Positions 1 through 11,886 of a stretch of DNA of 64,000 nucleotides are shown here, piece by piece. The translations under genes were made by a program, and so were the position numbers. The notes beneath the pieces were generated by a model, which was not told the DNA's origin, ran no database searches, and saw nothing but the letters and a program-made list of their open reading frames with translations. This DNA comes from Rutidosis leptorrhynchoides (taxonomy: Eukaryota > Streptophyta > Magnoliopsida > Asterales > Asteraceae), in assembly GCF_046630445.1 (NCBI RefSeq), contig NC_092339.1:82441501-82505500 (forward strand), written 5' to 3'. How positions within the stretch are numbered: position 1 is the first letter of the stretch; every line of letters begins with the position of its first letter.

Positions 1-1184
1 TCCTGTGCCTCTGCCGCATTAATATTGAAAACTCTTTCGCGGCCTTGTCCATTCGTGTTCTACTGGTTCGGGCAATTTCTAATAATGTGGCCCGGTTTTC
101 CACATTTATAACAAACTACATTGGCATAACTTGCTCCGACACTACTTGCTCCGCCATTACTCGTTTCGACACCATTTGTTCCTTTCGTTCTATTAACCCC
201 TGGTCCGTAGACCTCACACTTCGCCGCACTATGACCATTTCTTTTACACTTGTTGCAAAATTTGGTGCAGAACCCCGAGTGATACTTTTCACACCTTTGG
301 CATAGTTGCTTCTGATTGCTGTTGTTGTTGCGGTTGTTATTGTTGTTGGAATGATTGTTGTAGTTGTTGTTGTTGTTTTGCCGTTTGTTGTAGTTGCAAT
401 TGATGTTGCGATTGTTGGGATAGTTGTTGTTGTTTTGGTGACTCTTATCACCGTTTTCCTCCCACTTTCTTTTGACTTGCTTTACATTGGCCTCTTCAGC
501 CGCCTGTTCTTTAATTCTTTCCTCAATCTGGTTCACTAGTTTGTGAGCCATTCTACATGCCTGTTGTATGGAGGCGGGCTTGTGTGAACTTATATCTTCT
601 TGGATTCTTTCCGGTAATCCTTTCACAAACGCTTCGATCTTCTCTTCCTCATCTTCGAACGCTCCCGGACACAATTGGCACAATTCTGTGAATCGTCTTT
701 CATACGTGGTAATATCAAATCCTTGGGTTCGTAACCCTCTAAGTTCTGTCTTGAGCTTATTGACCTCGGTTCTGGGACAGTACTTCTCGTTCATCAAGTG
801 CTTAAATGCTGACCACGGTAGTGCGTAAGCATCATCTTGTCCCACTTGCTCTAGATAGGTATTCCACCATGTTAACGCAGTACCTGTGAAGGTATGCGTA
901 GCGTACTTCACTTTGTCCTCTTCAGTACTCTTACTTATGGCAAACACCGATTCGACTTTCTCGGTCCACCGTTTCAATCCGATCGGTCCTTCGGTTCCAT
1001 CAAATTCTAAAGGTTTGCAGGCAGTGAATTCTTTATAGGTGCATCCTACACGATTTCCTGTACTACTAGATCCAAGGTTATTGTTGGTATGTAGCGCAGC
1101 CTGTACTGCGGCTATGTTTGAAGCAAGAAAGGCACGAAATTCCTCTTATCTCATATTCAAGGTGTGTTGAGTAGTTGGTGCCAT
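1..1184 (-). pseudogene. Ty3/gypsy gag of element B, with the start of protease, partial
   Basis: The frame begins at an ATG at 1184-1182 and runs to the window edge. It holds a retrotransposon gag domain (around KVKYATHTFTGTALTWWN), a very Asn-rich linker, and three zinc knuckles: CQRCEKYHSGFC, CNKCKRNGHSAAKC and CYKCGKPGHIIRNC. Gag forms the virus-like particle and the knuckles bind element RNA. Two in-frame stops break it: TAA at 1146-1148, early in the frame, and TAG at 60-62, just after the last knuckle. Between them about 360 codons are open. At 60-1 the frame continues into the gag-protease linker. The copy in element A is more decayed and carries other stops. Assignment to gypsy rather than copia rests on the gag type and on the pol order seen in A. 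Confidence 0.88.
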
Positions 1185-1269
1185 TTCCTTCAAAATAGTC
1201 AAATGAAACAAGTTAATCATACAGAATATTAAGAGTAGTCAATAGTATCTCGTAGCATAATATGAACTC

Positions 1270-1333
1270 ATTTATAAAAGCTTTTTCTTCATATTAGCGT
1301 TTTATAAGTTTAAATTCGGGTAGGTACTACCCG
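1270..1333 (-). promoter_or_regulatory. Conserved TATA-like box and hairpin between F-box ORF and gag (element B)
   Basis: On the - strand the palindrome CGGGTAG-GTA-CTACCCG (1333-1317) is followed about 40 nt later by TATAAAT (1276-1270), upstream of gag. The same pair occurs at matching places in element A (18894-18956). Conservation in two otherwise divergent copies is seen; a role as promoter, splice or translation signal is inferred. Confidence 0.4.
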
Positions 1334-1527
1334 TTAAGTTCATACTTAGTAGCTAATATACAATTCAACTACTACAATTCTATATGAAAAACGGATTATA
1401 ATAATATTTCGCGTTCAAACTTTTACACAATATTTTACAAACTTACAATACCGCTTATTTTTTACATATAGCATGAAATATAGCACACAATAAATTTGAT
1501 ACAAGATAGTTGTGAAGATAATTCTAG

Positions 1528-2211
1528 CTAGTACACAAATCGTTCAGCAAAGGCAATAAAGACACGTAATTCATACGTCCAGAAACAAGTCATGCATTCT
1601 GGTTTTACTAGGACTACTTCCCATCCTTGGTCTTGTGGAACATAACCGTTATGGTCGTTGATAAGACAGCGTGTTGTAACGACGTCAAAGGGACGAGGGT
1701 TACGTAGTGTCCAACAGTCCTGTAACAATCTAAAAACCTCATTTCTTACCCCAATTACCGACTCCGTCACTTGTGGGAACGTTTTGTTTAATAGTTGTAG
1801 CCCGATGTTCTTGTTCTCAATTTGGTGAGAAGCAAACATTACTAACCCGTAAGCATAACATGCTTCTTTATGTTACATGTTAGCCGCTTTTTCTAAATCA
1901 CGAAGTCCTATATTCGGATATATTGAGTCAAAATAATTTCTTAACACGTTGCGTAAAATAGAATTTGGGTTCCCCGCAATATATGCGTCAAAGTAAACAC
2001 ATCGTAACTTATGGATTTCCCAATGTGATATCCCCCATCTTTCGAACGAAAGCCTTTTATAAACCAAGGCATTCTTGGAACGTTCTTCGAATGTCTTACA
2101 AACTGATCTCGCCTTAAATAGTTGTGCCGAGGAATTCTGTCTGACTCTAGACAAGATTTCATCAATCATGTCTCCGGGTAGGTCTCTTAAAATATTGGGT
2201 TGTCTATCCAT
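1528..2211 (-). pseudogene. F-box protein (At2g35280-like) carried inside gypsy element B
   Basis: The frame is about 227 codons and starts at the ATG at 2211. The N-terminus has an F-box-like segment (ILRDLPGDMIDEILSRV, with VCKTFEERS and LVYKRLSF following). It continues with GNPNSILR and GLRDLEKAANM, resembling the Sel1/TPR-like GNPEALYR...GLELLKKAA arrangement of plant At2g35280-like F-box proteins, and ends in a Cys-containing tail. F-box proteins are substrate receptors of SCF ubiquitin ligases and bind SKP1/ASK. One in-frame TAA (1873-1875) interrupts the frame; the rest is open. It lies between the acidic ORF and gag on the element's sense strand. The element A homologue has a codon at the stop position but a frameshift just after it, so each copy is broken differently. 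The family assignment is from memory of motif order. Confidence 0.75.
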
Positions 2212-2348
2212 TTTATGTTTTTATACTGTAAAATAGACAAGAGTTAGATTCATAAAAAAAATACTTATTAATACAAGCAATTTTTACATATATCATAAAG
2301 CATAAGCACACTATATTACATATATTACACCACACGAATACAACTATC

Positions 2349-2945
2349 TTATTCCGACTCGCTTGTTTCTTCTTCTTCGGTTTTGGTTAGTTTTGCCAAG
2401 TTTCTAGGGATATATGATGTTCCCCTAATACGAGCCGTTGTTTTCCACATTGGTTTAGAAAAACCTGGTGGTTTAGAGGTTCCCGGGTTATTGTCACAAC
2501 TTAAGAAATACGGGTGTTGACGATACATATAAAGTTCATCTGGTTTGGAATCAAATTTCTCTATTTTTATGCCCTTTCCCTAATTGTTCTCTTTTGCCTT
2601 ATTAAATTGTGTTGGGGTAATTTCTATAACATCATCGGAATCCTTGTCGGGATCCGATTCATCGGAGAATTGGTAATCCTCCCAATACTTTGCTTCCTTG
2701 GCGGAAACACCATTGACCATAATTAACTTTGGTCGGTTGGTTGAGGATTTTCTTCTACTTAACCATTTTATTATTTCCCCCACTGGTTCTATTTCTTCTT
2801 CCGGTTCCGATTATTCTTCCGGTTCCGACTCTTCTTCCGGTTCCTCTTCGGGAACTTGTGAATCGGTCCACGAATCATTCCAATTTACATTTGACTCTTC
2901 ATTATTATTAGGTGAGTCAATGGGACTTATTCTAGAGGTAGACAT
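2349..2945 (-). pseudogene. Acidic ORF of unknown function (element B)
   Basis: The frame starts at the ATG at 2945 (MSTSS) and would end at TAA 2351-2349, about 198 codons. It has a Glu/Pro-rich acidic N-terminal half, a central motif KLIMVNGVSAKEAKYWEDYQ, an Asp/Glu/Ser-rich stretch, and a basic-to-acidic C-terminus ending ETSESE. At least two in-frame stops are present, one in the Glu-rich repeat near 2811 and one near 2580. It aligns along its length with 17278-17868 of element A. I recognise no domain. Its fixed place between the primer-binding site and the F-box ORF in both copies suggests a genuine element component. Confidence 0.65.
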
Positions 2946-3140
2946 CTATCACATAATATCAAACACGTTAAGAGATTAATATATCACATAATATTCACAT
3001 GTTAAAAATATATAGTTTCCAACAAAATTTGTTAAGCAATCATTTTTCAAGTAAACACGGTCGAAGTCCAGACTCACTAATGCATCCTAACAAACTCGAT
3101 AAGACACACTAATGCAAAATTCTGGTTCTCTAAGACCAAC

Positions 3141-3152
3141 GCTCGGATACCA
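3141..3152 (-). other. Primer-binding site of element B
   Basis: The - strand reads TGGTATCCGAGC two bases downstream of the LTR end. This is one base different from the usual plant initiator-Met tRNA site TGGTATCAGAGC. It fixes the LTR boundary and the element's orientation. Confidence 0.8.
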
Positions 3153-3154
3153 AC

Positions 3155-6100
3155 TGAAATGTCCCGTTCTTATTGATTAAAAACGTTCCATATTAATTGA
3201 TTTCGTTGCGAGGTTTTGACCTCTATATGAGACCTTTTTCAAAGACTGCATTCATTTTAAAACAAACCATAACCTTTATTTCATCAATAAAGGTTTAAAA
3301 AGCTTTACGTAGATTATCAAATAATGATAATCTAAAATATCATGTTTACACACGACTATTACATAATGGTTTACAATACAAATATGTTACAACGAAATAA
3401 GTCTCTTGAATGCAGTTTTTACACAATATCATACAAGCATGGACTCCAAATCTTGTCCTTATTTAAGTATGCGATAGCGGAAGCTCTTAATAATCACCTG
3501 AGAATAAACATGCTTAAAACGTCAACAAAAATGTTGGTGAGTTATAGGTTTAACCTATATATATCAAATCGTAACAATAGACCATAAGATTTCATATTTC
3601 AATATACATCCCATACATAGAGATAAAAATCATTCATATGGTGAACACCTGGTAACCGACATTAACAAGATGCATATTTAAGAATATCCCCATCATTCCG
3701 GGACACCCTTCGGATATGATATAAATTTCGAAGTACTAAAGCATCCGGTACTTTGGATGGGGTTTGTTAGGCCCAATAGATCTATCTTTAGGAATCGCGT
3801 CAATTAGGTTGTATGTTCCCTAATTCTTAGATTACCAGACTTTATAAAAGGGGCATATTCGATTTAGATAATTCAACCATAGAATATAGTTTCACGTACT
3901 TGTGTCTATTTTGTAAATCATTTATAAAACCTGCATGTATTCTCATCCCAAAAATATTAGATTTTAAAAGTGGGACTATAACTCACATTCACAGATTTTT
4001 TTACTTCGTCGGGAAGTAAGACTTGGCCACTGGTCTATTCACGAACCTATAACAAATATGTACATATATATCAAAGTATGTTCAAAATATATTTACAACA
4101 CTTTTAATACATTTTGATGTTTTAAGTTTATTAAGTCAGCTGTCCTCGTTAGTAACCTACAACTAGTTGTCCACAGTTAGATGTACAGAAATAAATCGAT
4201 ATATATTATCTTGAATCAATCCACGACCCAGTGTATACATATCTCAGTATTGATCACAACTCAAACTATATATATTTTGGAATCAACCTCAACCCTGTAT
4301 AGCTAACTCCAACATTCACATATAGAGTGTCTATGGTTGTTCTGAAATATATATAGATGTGTCGACATGATAGGTCGAAACATTGTATACGTGTCTATGG
4401 TATCTCAAGATTACATAATATACAATACAAGTTGATTAAGTTATGGTTGGAGTAGATTTGTTACCAATTTTCACGTAGCTAAAATGAGTAGTTTTTACCA
4501 ATTTTGTTTTACTCGCCATTTCTTCTTTTCTAATCCGTTTGGAGTGATTTAAGCAGCCACAGTTTCGTATTGAACTTGAATTTATGAAAATAAACAAAAA
4601 AGGTATAGGTTTATAGTCGAAAATACAAGTTACAAGTCATTTTTGAAAGAGGTAGTCATTTCCGTCGAAAGAACGACATCTTGATGACTGTTTTGAAAAA
4701 CATACTTTCACTTTGAGTTTAACCATGATTTTTTGATATGGTTTCATGTTCATAAGAAAAATCATTTTCCCAGAAGTATAGCTTTTAAATCAAAGTTTTT
4801 CATAGTTTTTAATTATCCAAACCAAAACAGCCCCCGGTTGTAACTGCGACGGCGTAAATCCGGTTTTATGGTGTTTATCGTGTTTCCGGGTTTTAAATCA
4901 TTAAGTTAGCATATCATATAGATATATATCATGTGTATAGTTGATTTTAAAAGTGTAGTTAGAAGGATTAACTTTATTTGCGAACAAGTTTAGAATTAAC
5001 TAAACTATGTTCTAGTGATTACTAGTTTACCACTTCGAATATGATAGCTTTTTATGTATGAATCTAATGATGTTATGAACATCATTACTACCTTAAGTTC
5101 CTTGGATAAACCTACTGGAAAAGAGAAAAATGGATCTAGCTTCAATGGATCCTTGGATGGCTCGAAGTTCTTGAAGCAGAATCATGACACGAAAACAAGT
5201 TCAAGTAAGATCATCACTTGAAATAAGATTGTTATAGTTATAGAAATTGAACCAAAGTTTGAATATGATTATTACCTTGTATTAGAATGATAACCTACTG
5301 TAAGAAACAAAGATTTCTTGAGGTTGGATGATCACCTTACAAGGTTGGAAGTGAGCTAGCAAACTTGAAAGTATTCTTGATTTTATGTAACTAGAACTTG
5401 TAGAATTTATGAAGAACACTTAGAACTTGAAGTTAGAACTTGAGAGAGATCAATTAGATGAAGAAAATTGAAGAATGAAAGTGTTTGTAGGTGTTTTTGG
5501 TCGTTGGTGTATGGATTAGATATAAAGGATATGTAATTTTGTTTTCATGTAAATAAGTCATGAATGATTACCCATATTTTTGTAATTTTATGAGATATTT
5601 CATGCTAGTTGCCAAATGATGGTTCCCACATGTGTTAGGTGACTCACATGGACTACTAAGAGTAAATCATTGGAGTGTATATACCAATAGTACATACATC
5701 TAAAAGCTGTGTATTGTACGAGTACGAATACGGGTGCATACGAGTAGAATTGTTGATGAAACTGAACGAGGATGTAATTGTAAGCATTTTTGTTAAGTAG
5801 AAGTATTTTAATAAGTGTCTTGAAGTCTTTCAAAAGTGTATGAATACATATTAAAACACTACATGTATATACATTTTAACTGAGTCGTTAAGTCATCGTT
5901 AGTCGTTACATGTAAGTGTTGTTTTGAGACCTTTAGGTTAACGATCTTGTTAAATGTTGTTAACCCAAAGTTTATAATATCAAATGAGATTTTAAATTAT
6001 TATATTATCATGATATTATGATATATTAATATATCTTAATATGATATATACATTTAAATGTCGTTACAACGATAATCGTTACATATATGTCTCGTTTCGA

Positions 6101-6580
6101 AATCCTTAAGTTAGTAGTCTTGTTTTTACTTATGTAGTTCATTGTTAATACACTTAATGATATATTTAATTATCATGTTATATATAATATAACAATGTAT
6201 TAATATGCTTCATATATATTTAGTAAGACGTGGTTATAACGATAATCGTTATATGTATCGTTTCGAGTTTCATACGTCAATAGTCTCCTTTTAAAGTATA
6301 TAACTTATTGTTACTATTTTTAATGAGATACTTGATGATCATTATATCATGTTAAACATATATATTTATTCATTTATGTATCATCATGTCATATACAACA
6401 TATAGCGTTCGTGAATCATTGGTCAAACTGGGTAATCAGACGTTTACAAAATTTTCGTTTCAATTAACCATGTCTTAACAAGTTTGATTGCTTAACATGT
6501 TGGAAATATTTAATCATGTAAATATAGTTTTAATTAAACATATATTCATAGAAAGGTTCGGAAAAGTTCGGGTCACTACA
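3155..6580 (-). repeat. 5' LTR of element B (3,426 bp)
   Basis: On the - strand it begins TGTAGTGACCCG (6580) and ends CGGGACATTTCA (3155), giving TG...CA ends. It matches A's LTR in reverse complement across many blocks, for example 4830-4870 against 7335-7390, and 5590-5770 against 28320-28440. The unusual length is typical of this family here. AT-rich sequence fills 5860-6540 near the LTR's 5' end. Confidence 0.85.
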
Positions 6581-7738
6581 CTAAACATGTGGGAACCATC
6601 ATTTAACATCTAGCATGAAATATCTAACAAAAATACAAACTAATGGAGCCTATATCACAAGTGCTCATTCACGTTTTTCTTCACCAACCATAAACACATT
6701 TTCATTCCAACTTTTATGCATCAAATTACTCTCTCTCAATTCCTCTCTTATTTTTCTAAGTGTTCTTCATCATTGTCTTCATAATTTAGCTCAATCTAGT
6801 TAACCTAGATCAACATACAAAACAACTACTCAAGAACACTTCATAAACGCTTATTTCCAAGCTTTCTAATCCATTCCAAGTAATCATCTAAGATCAAGAA
6901 TCCTCGATTATTTACAGTAGGTTATCATTCTAATTCAATGTATAATTCATATTCAAACTTTGATTCAATTTCTATAACTATAACAATCTTAATTCGAGTA
7001 GAAATCTTACTTGAACTTGTTTTCGTGTCATGATTCTACTTCAAGAACTTTCAAGCCATTCAAGATCCTTTGAAGCTAGATCATTTCTTGTCACTTCCAG
7101 TAGGTTTACCTACTAAACTTGAGGTAGTAATGATGTTCATAACATCATTCGATTCATATATATAAAACTATCTTATTCGAAGATTATAACTTGTAATCAC
7201 TAGAACATAGTTTAGTTAATTCTAAACTTGTTCGCAAACAAAGTTAATCCTTCTAACTTGACTTTTAAAATCAACTAAATACATGTTCTATATCTATATG
7301 ATATGCTAACTTAATGATATAAACCTGGAAACACGAAGAACACGGTAAAACGGGACATACGCCGTCGTAGTGAAACCGGAGGCTGTTTTGGGTTAGAAAA
7401 ATAAAAACAATCTTAATCTTTGAATTGGAAGTTTGTTTTCTAGAAAAATGATTTTACATATGAACATGATACTATATCCAAAAATCATGGTTAAACACAA
7501 AGTGGAAGTATGTTTTACAAAATGGTCATCAAGATATCGTTCTTTCGACGAAAATGACTACCTCTTTAGTAAATGACTTGTAACCTGTATTTTCGACTAC
7601 AAACTTATATTTTTCCTGTTTAGTTTCATAAATTACAGTTCATTATGAAACCATAGCAACTTGAATCACTCAAAACGGATTTAAAACGAAGAAATTATGG
7701 GTAAAACAAAATTGGAAAATTTTACTTGTTGTAGGTAC
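6581..7738 (+). repeat. Element A 5' LTR, first visible part
   Basis: The sequence matches 28398-29560 of A's 3' LTR nearly base for base, starting mid-LTR at CTAAACATGTG where element B abuts. It ends at the element C insertion point GGTAC (7734-7738). It contains no gene; the 62-codon frame at 6615-6803 is simply LTR sequence that recurs at 28435. Confidence 0.85.
7734..7738. other. Target-site duplication of element C, left copy
   Basis: GGTAC at 7734-7738 is repeated at 15721-15725 immediately after element C. Removing C and one copy restores continuous LTR sequence identical to that around 29555. Confidence 0.95.
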
Positions 7739-8335
7739 TGATAGTGCTCCAAATGAACATATATTTAGTAACAATATCCTCCCAATATGTAAATTATTTA
7801 GTTGTAATTGTCCTATTGTAAGTTGTAATCGTTTATATTAAATAAGTGCGGAGACAAAAGGCGAAAATGACAATTTGAAGACGTAAATGACCAAAAAGCT
7901 CAAATGTACAAGATACAATCCAAGTGGTTCAATTTATTGGTAAGAAACATCTAAAAATGACAAAAGTACAAGTTGCGGAACACAAAGTACAAGATATTAA
8001 ATAGTACGAAAGGACGTTCGAAAATCCAGAACCAGGACCTGAGCCAACTATCAACGCCCGACGCAACGGACCAAAAATTATGAGTCAACTATGCACAAGA
8101 ATATAATATAATATTTAAATAATTATATAAATTATTTATATATTATATATATTTAAATAAAACGTCGACAAGAAAATGGCCAAAAATTGGTGAGCTGGAT
8201 TCCTGACCTCCACACTCGCGGAGCTGTGAAGACTTAAACCTCCACGATCACGGAGCACACCAGGATCAAAATTTCCTATAAAAGGCATGAGCATGCTGCC
8301 GAGTTCAACACACCAAAAATCAATCTCTCTCTCTG

Positions 8336-8398
<63 letters not shown>

Positions 8399-9618
8399 AA
8401 TTAGTTTAGTTTTATATTAGATTAGTTTAGTTAATGTAACGGTTAATTACGGGTTTTAAAGTCGGAGCTCTGTCCGTGTAACACTACGCGATAAATAATC
8501 AATGTAAGCTATGTTCTCCTTTTTAAATTAATGTCTTGTAGCTAAGTTATTATTATGCTTATTTAAAACGAAGTAATCATGATGTTGGGCTAAAATACTA
8601 AAATTGGGTAATTGGGCTTTGTATCATAATTGGGGTTTGGACAAAAGAACGACACTTGTGGAAATTAGACTATAGGCTATTAATGGGCTTTATATTTGTT
8701 TAACTAAATGATAATTTGTTAATTTTAATATAAAGATTTATAATTAGACGTACTTATAAATAACCATATACACTCGATCGGACACGGTGGGCGGGATATT
8801 TATATGTACGAATAATCGTTCATTTAACCGGACACGGGAATGGATTAATAGTCTATGGACTTATTAAAACAGGGGTGAAATTATGTACAAGGACACTTGG
8901 CGTAATTGTTAACAAAGTATTAAACCTTGGGTTACACGCAGTCGATATCCTGGTGTAATTATTAAACAAAGTATTAAGACCTTGTTACAGTTTAAGTCCC
9001 CAATTAGTTGGAATATTTGACTTCGGATATAAGGATAATTTGACGAGGACACTCGCACTTTATATTTATGACTGATGGACTGTTATGGACAAAAACCAGA
9101 CGGACATATTAAATAATCCAGGACAAAGAACAATTAACCCATGGAAATAAACTAAAATCAACACGTCAAACATCATGATTACGGAAGTTTAAATAAGCAT
9201 AATATATTTTATTTCATATTTCCTCGTACTTTTATTTATTGTCATTTTGTTATTTATTTTATATTGTTAGTTAAATATCGTCATTTACTTTACGCTTCGT
9301 TTAAAATATAAAATCGACAAACCGGTCATTAAACGGTAAACCTCCCTTTTATATATTATTATATATAATTATATATATTTTGTACAAATATAGTTAATTA
9401 AAATATAGTGTGAAATAAGCCAGCTCCCTGTGGAACGAACCGGACTTACTAAAAACTATACTACACTACGATTAGGTACACTGCCTATAGTGTTGTAGCA
9501 AGGTTTAGGTATATCCCATTCTATAAATAAATAAATATCTTGTGTAAAATTGTATCGTATTTAATAGTTATTTCGTTGTAAAAATAATACTATTTTCTAG
9601 TACACCTCGCAGACATCA
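7739..9618 (+). repeat. 5' LTR of element C (1,880 bp)
   Basis: It begins TGATAGTGCTCC and ends GCAGACATCA. It pairs with 13736-15720; most of the length difference is in the TA microsatellite (8344-8392 here). By eye, about a dozen mismatches with the 3' LTR fall in the first ~560 bp and only two or three in the remaining ~1.2 kb. Confidence 0.95.
8277..8283 (+). promoter_or_regulatory. Putative TATA box in element C 5' LTR
   Basis: TATAAAA within CCTATAAAAGGC lies about 60 bp after a hairpin-like CTCCACACTCGCGGAG segment. The equivalent in the 3' LTR is at 14274-14280. Likely the start region of the element's RNA. Confidence 0.6.
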
Positions 9619-9624
9619 AGTTTT

Positions 9625-9642
9625 TGGCGCCGCTGCCGGGGA
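9625..9642 (+). other. Primer-binding site of element C (tRNA-Asp type)
   Basis: TGGCGCCGCTGCCGGGGA lies six bases after the LTR end and differs by one base from the well-known Athila/Tat tRNA-Asp site (TGGCGCCGTTGCCGGGGA). Confidence 0.88.
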
Positions 9643-10734
9643 CTCGGCGAAACGCTATAATTTTAATATATATTTGTATAAATATATTTCTAGAAAAACA
9701 ATATAAAATTTTTAAAAAAAAAAAAAAAAAAGTAAACCTGTCAAACAAATTTTCACCCTCCGCGACTCGCGGAGTTTGTTGCCAGCTAGGATCCGCACTC
9801 GCGGAATTTGGCCTGAGACGCCTGATCAACCTAATTCAGCATTAATTATGGAGTATTAATTATTATTATTTATTATAAACCCTAATTACTTTATTATTAT
9901 TATAATTTAGTTTAATTTTTTTAATTAATTAGTTATAATTAGTTTTAATTAGTTTTAATATATATAAAAATTAAAACTTTTATTAAATAAATATAAAAAT
10001 AATATTTTTATAAAAATAAATAAATTTTTCATTTTTAGCTTCTTTTTATAAATTGTAACTTTTTAATCGTTTAATCGTAAAATTTGTATTTTTATCGTTC
10101 GTAGCTATTTTTAAGTTCTAGTATTTTGCCGTAGTTTATTTTTATTTCTAGTTTTTTAAGATTTGTCGTAAAATCCCTTAAGTGCTTTTTCTTTAGATTA
10201 AGATTTAGGCGCTTTAGAATTTTACGACGCCGTTTTTCGCTTTAGATTTTAAATAGATTTTAGTGCCTTTTAAGTAATTGCCGTTTTCCGAATAAAATTG
10301 CATTTACCTTTAGACCTTTAGGCGCAACTTTTTAGATATAGTTTTTAGACTTTTAAGTTTCGATGTTTTTCTTTCTCATTTTTATTTTTTGACGTTTTTC
10401 GACGCGTAATCTTTTTCTTTCTTATTTCTCGACACGCTAGTTTTTAGGACATAGATTTTCTATTTCTTCTCTAAAATTCCAAACGAAAAATTATTTTAAG
10501 CGATTAAATTGATAGACATCCAAATTTTCTACTTCGTAGTAATAGTTGGATTTGTTAGTGGCTGAGTTGTGAGCTTCCGATTTAAAGGGTTCTGGCTCCC
10601 TGCTACATTTATTGGCTATTCGAAACGTGGGCAAAAGCAGAAAAGTCTATTAATTTGATAACTTATATAATTTTTAGTTTATAACTAATAGGATAATTAT
10701 TAAATGCACCACATTGTAGCTAAAATTTGGTAAT
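9643..10734 (+). other. Element C leader, non-coding
   Basis: About 1.1 kb of AT-rich sequence with an A-tract (9713-9731) and two more copies of a CCGC(G)ACTCGCGGA-like motif (about 9762-9780 and 9791-9806). Long T-rich, A-poor stretches fill 10030-10450. No supported frame was seen. Confidence 0.6.
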
Positions 10735-11886
10735 ATGCGCATTATGGAAAATCTCGAGAATATTTTGGAAGCTCTTTATGACATACGAAATCAATTTAAT
10801 CAATACTCTCAAACGAGTGTTGATGAAAATTCGTTCGGTCAATCTTTGATCACGAATGACGAAATAATAACTGGTTGTGAAATCTGTGGAGATTATCACT
10901 CAACATGGGAATGTTATTATTACGTTCCTATGAAAAATTACGCACCCACGGAACCTGAATGGAACGATTATGAAGAATACAATTCAAATTGGGATTATTC
11001 CCAAGAATATATCCAAACTCAACAACCAGAAGACGAGGAAAATTATGTGCCTGAAAATTCTATAGATTATATGAAAATCAAACTCGAAGAACTTGATGCT
11101 CAAAATGAACAAATGAGATAGTTTGTAAATAGGCAAGCTGAAACTCTATCAGATTACACACCTGTTGATCTAAGGAGTCGTGTGCAAGAAAATCTCATAT
11201 CATCGAATTTTGATGAATTTGAGAGCTCCGAAATCACCAACTATCCCGATGATACTTTTTATTCAGCTTTACCAATTTCACAACATATCGACACATTAGC
11301 CTCTACCGAAGAAATCATCGATCAATCAATGAATGAAGAAGAAGTAAGGGTGACAAATTGGTACTCTTGGAAAAACGATAACGTTGAAAATTTTACCCCC
11401 GAGACCAAAGTGGTGGGACCGATAAGTACCGTTAATGAAGAAGAATCTACTTCGATCCCGAAATTCACCATTCCACAACCTTCCAACCCAATATTCTCAA
11501 TAGACGAGTCATCTATCGAAGATGAACTACAAGCTGTAATAGATAATGACGCCTCGGATTTCACCCAATTGGGTAATAGAGGTGAAACCTTTAATCCCGA
11601 GAATAAAAGGAAGGAAATGTTAGGAATTGTCCACCCTATAATATGTATGTCGGTGTATATCGATCCATTTGACCAAGAACCAGAAAAGAAACATATCCAT
11701 TTACTAAAAGCTACACTTAAAAAAGAATTAAGTAGTGACGATCGGGTGATTCTAAACTTTAAACCCATTGATATATTATACACCACCCGAGATGTAAATA
11801 ACTGGCTCACTATTTTAATTCGTGGAACTTATTCTACCGACTTCACATGTCGTCAGCTAAGTATGGGGAAGTCTAACCCCACTTAA
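10735..11886 (+). pseudogene. Gag-like protein of element C, one in-frame stop
   Basis: One frame of 384 codons runs from 10735 to TAA 11884-11886 and is broken only by TAG at 11119-11121. A zinc-knuckle-like motif CEICGDYHSTWEC (C-x2-C-x3-H-x4-C, around residues 48-60) resembles the single knuckle of Athila/Tat gag proteins. The rest is acidic and rich in Glu, Asn, Asp and Ser, with no protease or polymerase motif. An alternative start is ATGGAAAATCTC at 10744, three codons downstream. It probably represents the C-terminal part of a gag whose other domains were lost. Translation by readthrough of the TAG cannot be excluded. Confidence 0.6.

Larger units (their letters stand above)
1..6580 (-). 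mobile_element. Ty3/gypsy element B (partial, 3' part off the left edge)
   Basis: Read on the - strand, the element runs from its 5' LTR (6580 down to 3155) through a primer-binding site, an acidic ORF, an F-box ORF and gag, and leaves the window inside gag-protease. The same order and closely similar sequence occur on the + strand at 17067-20300 (element A). Its LTR start (TGTAGTGACCCG on the - strand) directly abuts sequence at 6581 that matches the middle of A's LTR, so B was inserted into A's 5' LTR. The left half and the second copy of the target duplication lie outside the window. Confidence 0.85.

Noticed and set aside
306-539. Hydrophobic Val-rich frame on the + strand
   Set aside because: It is the antisense of the Asn-rich gag linker of element B; a similar shadow lies at 19655-20089 opposite element A gag.
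6615-6803. 62-codon frame repeated almost exactly at 28435-28623
   Set aside because: The repetition is explained by both being element A LTR sequence; no evidence for translation.
11322-11810. 162-codon - strand frame
   Set aside because: Antisense shadow of the element C gag-like frame; no domain.
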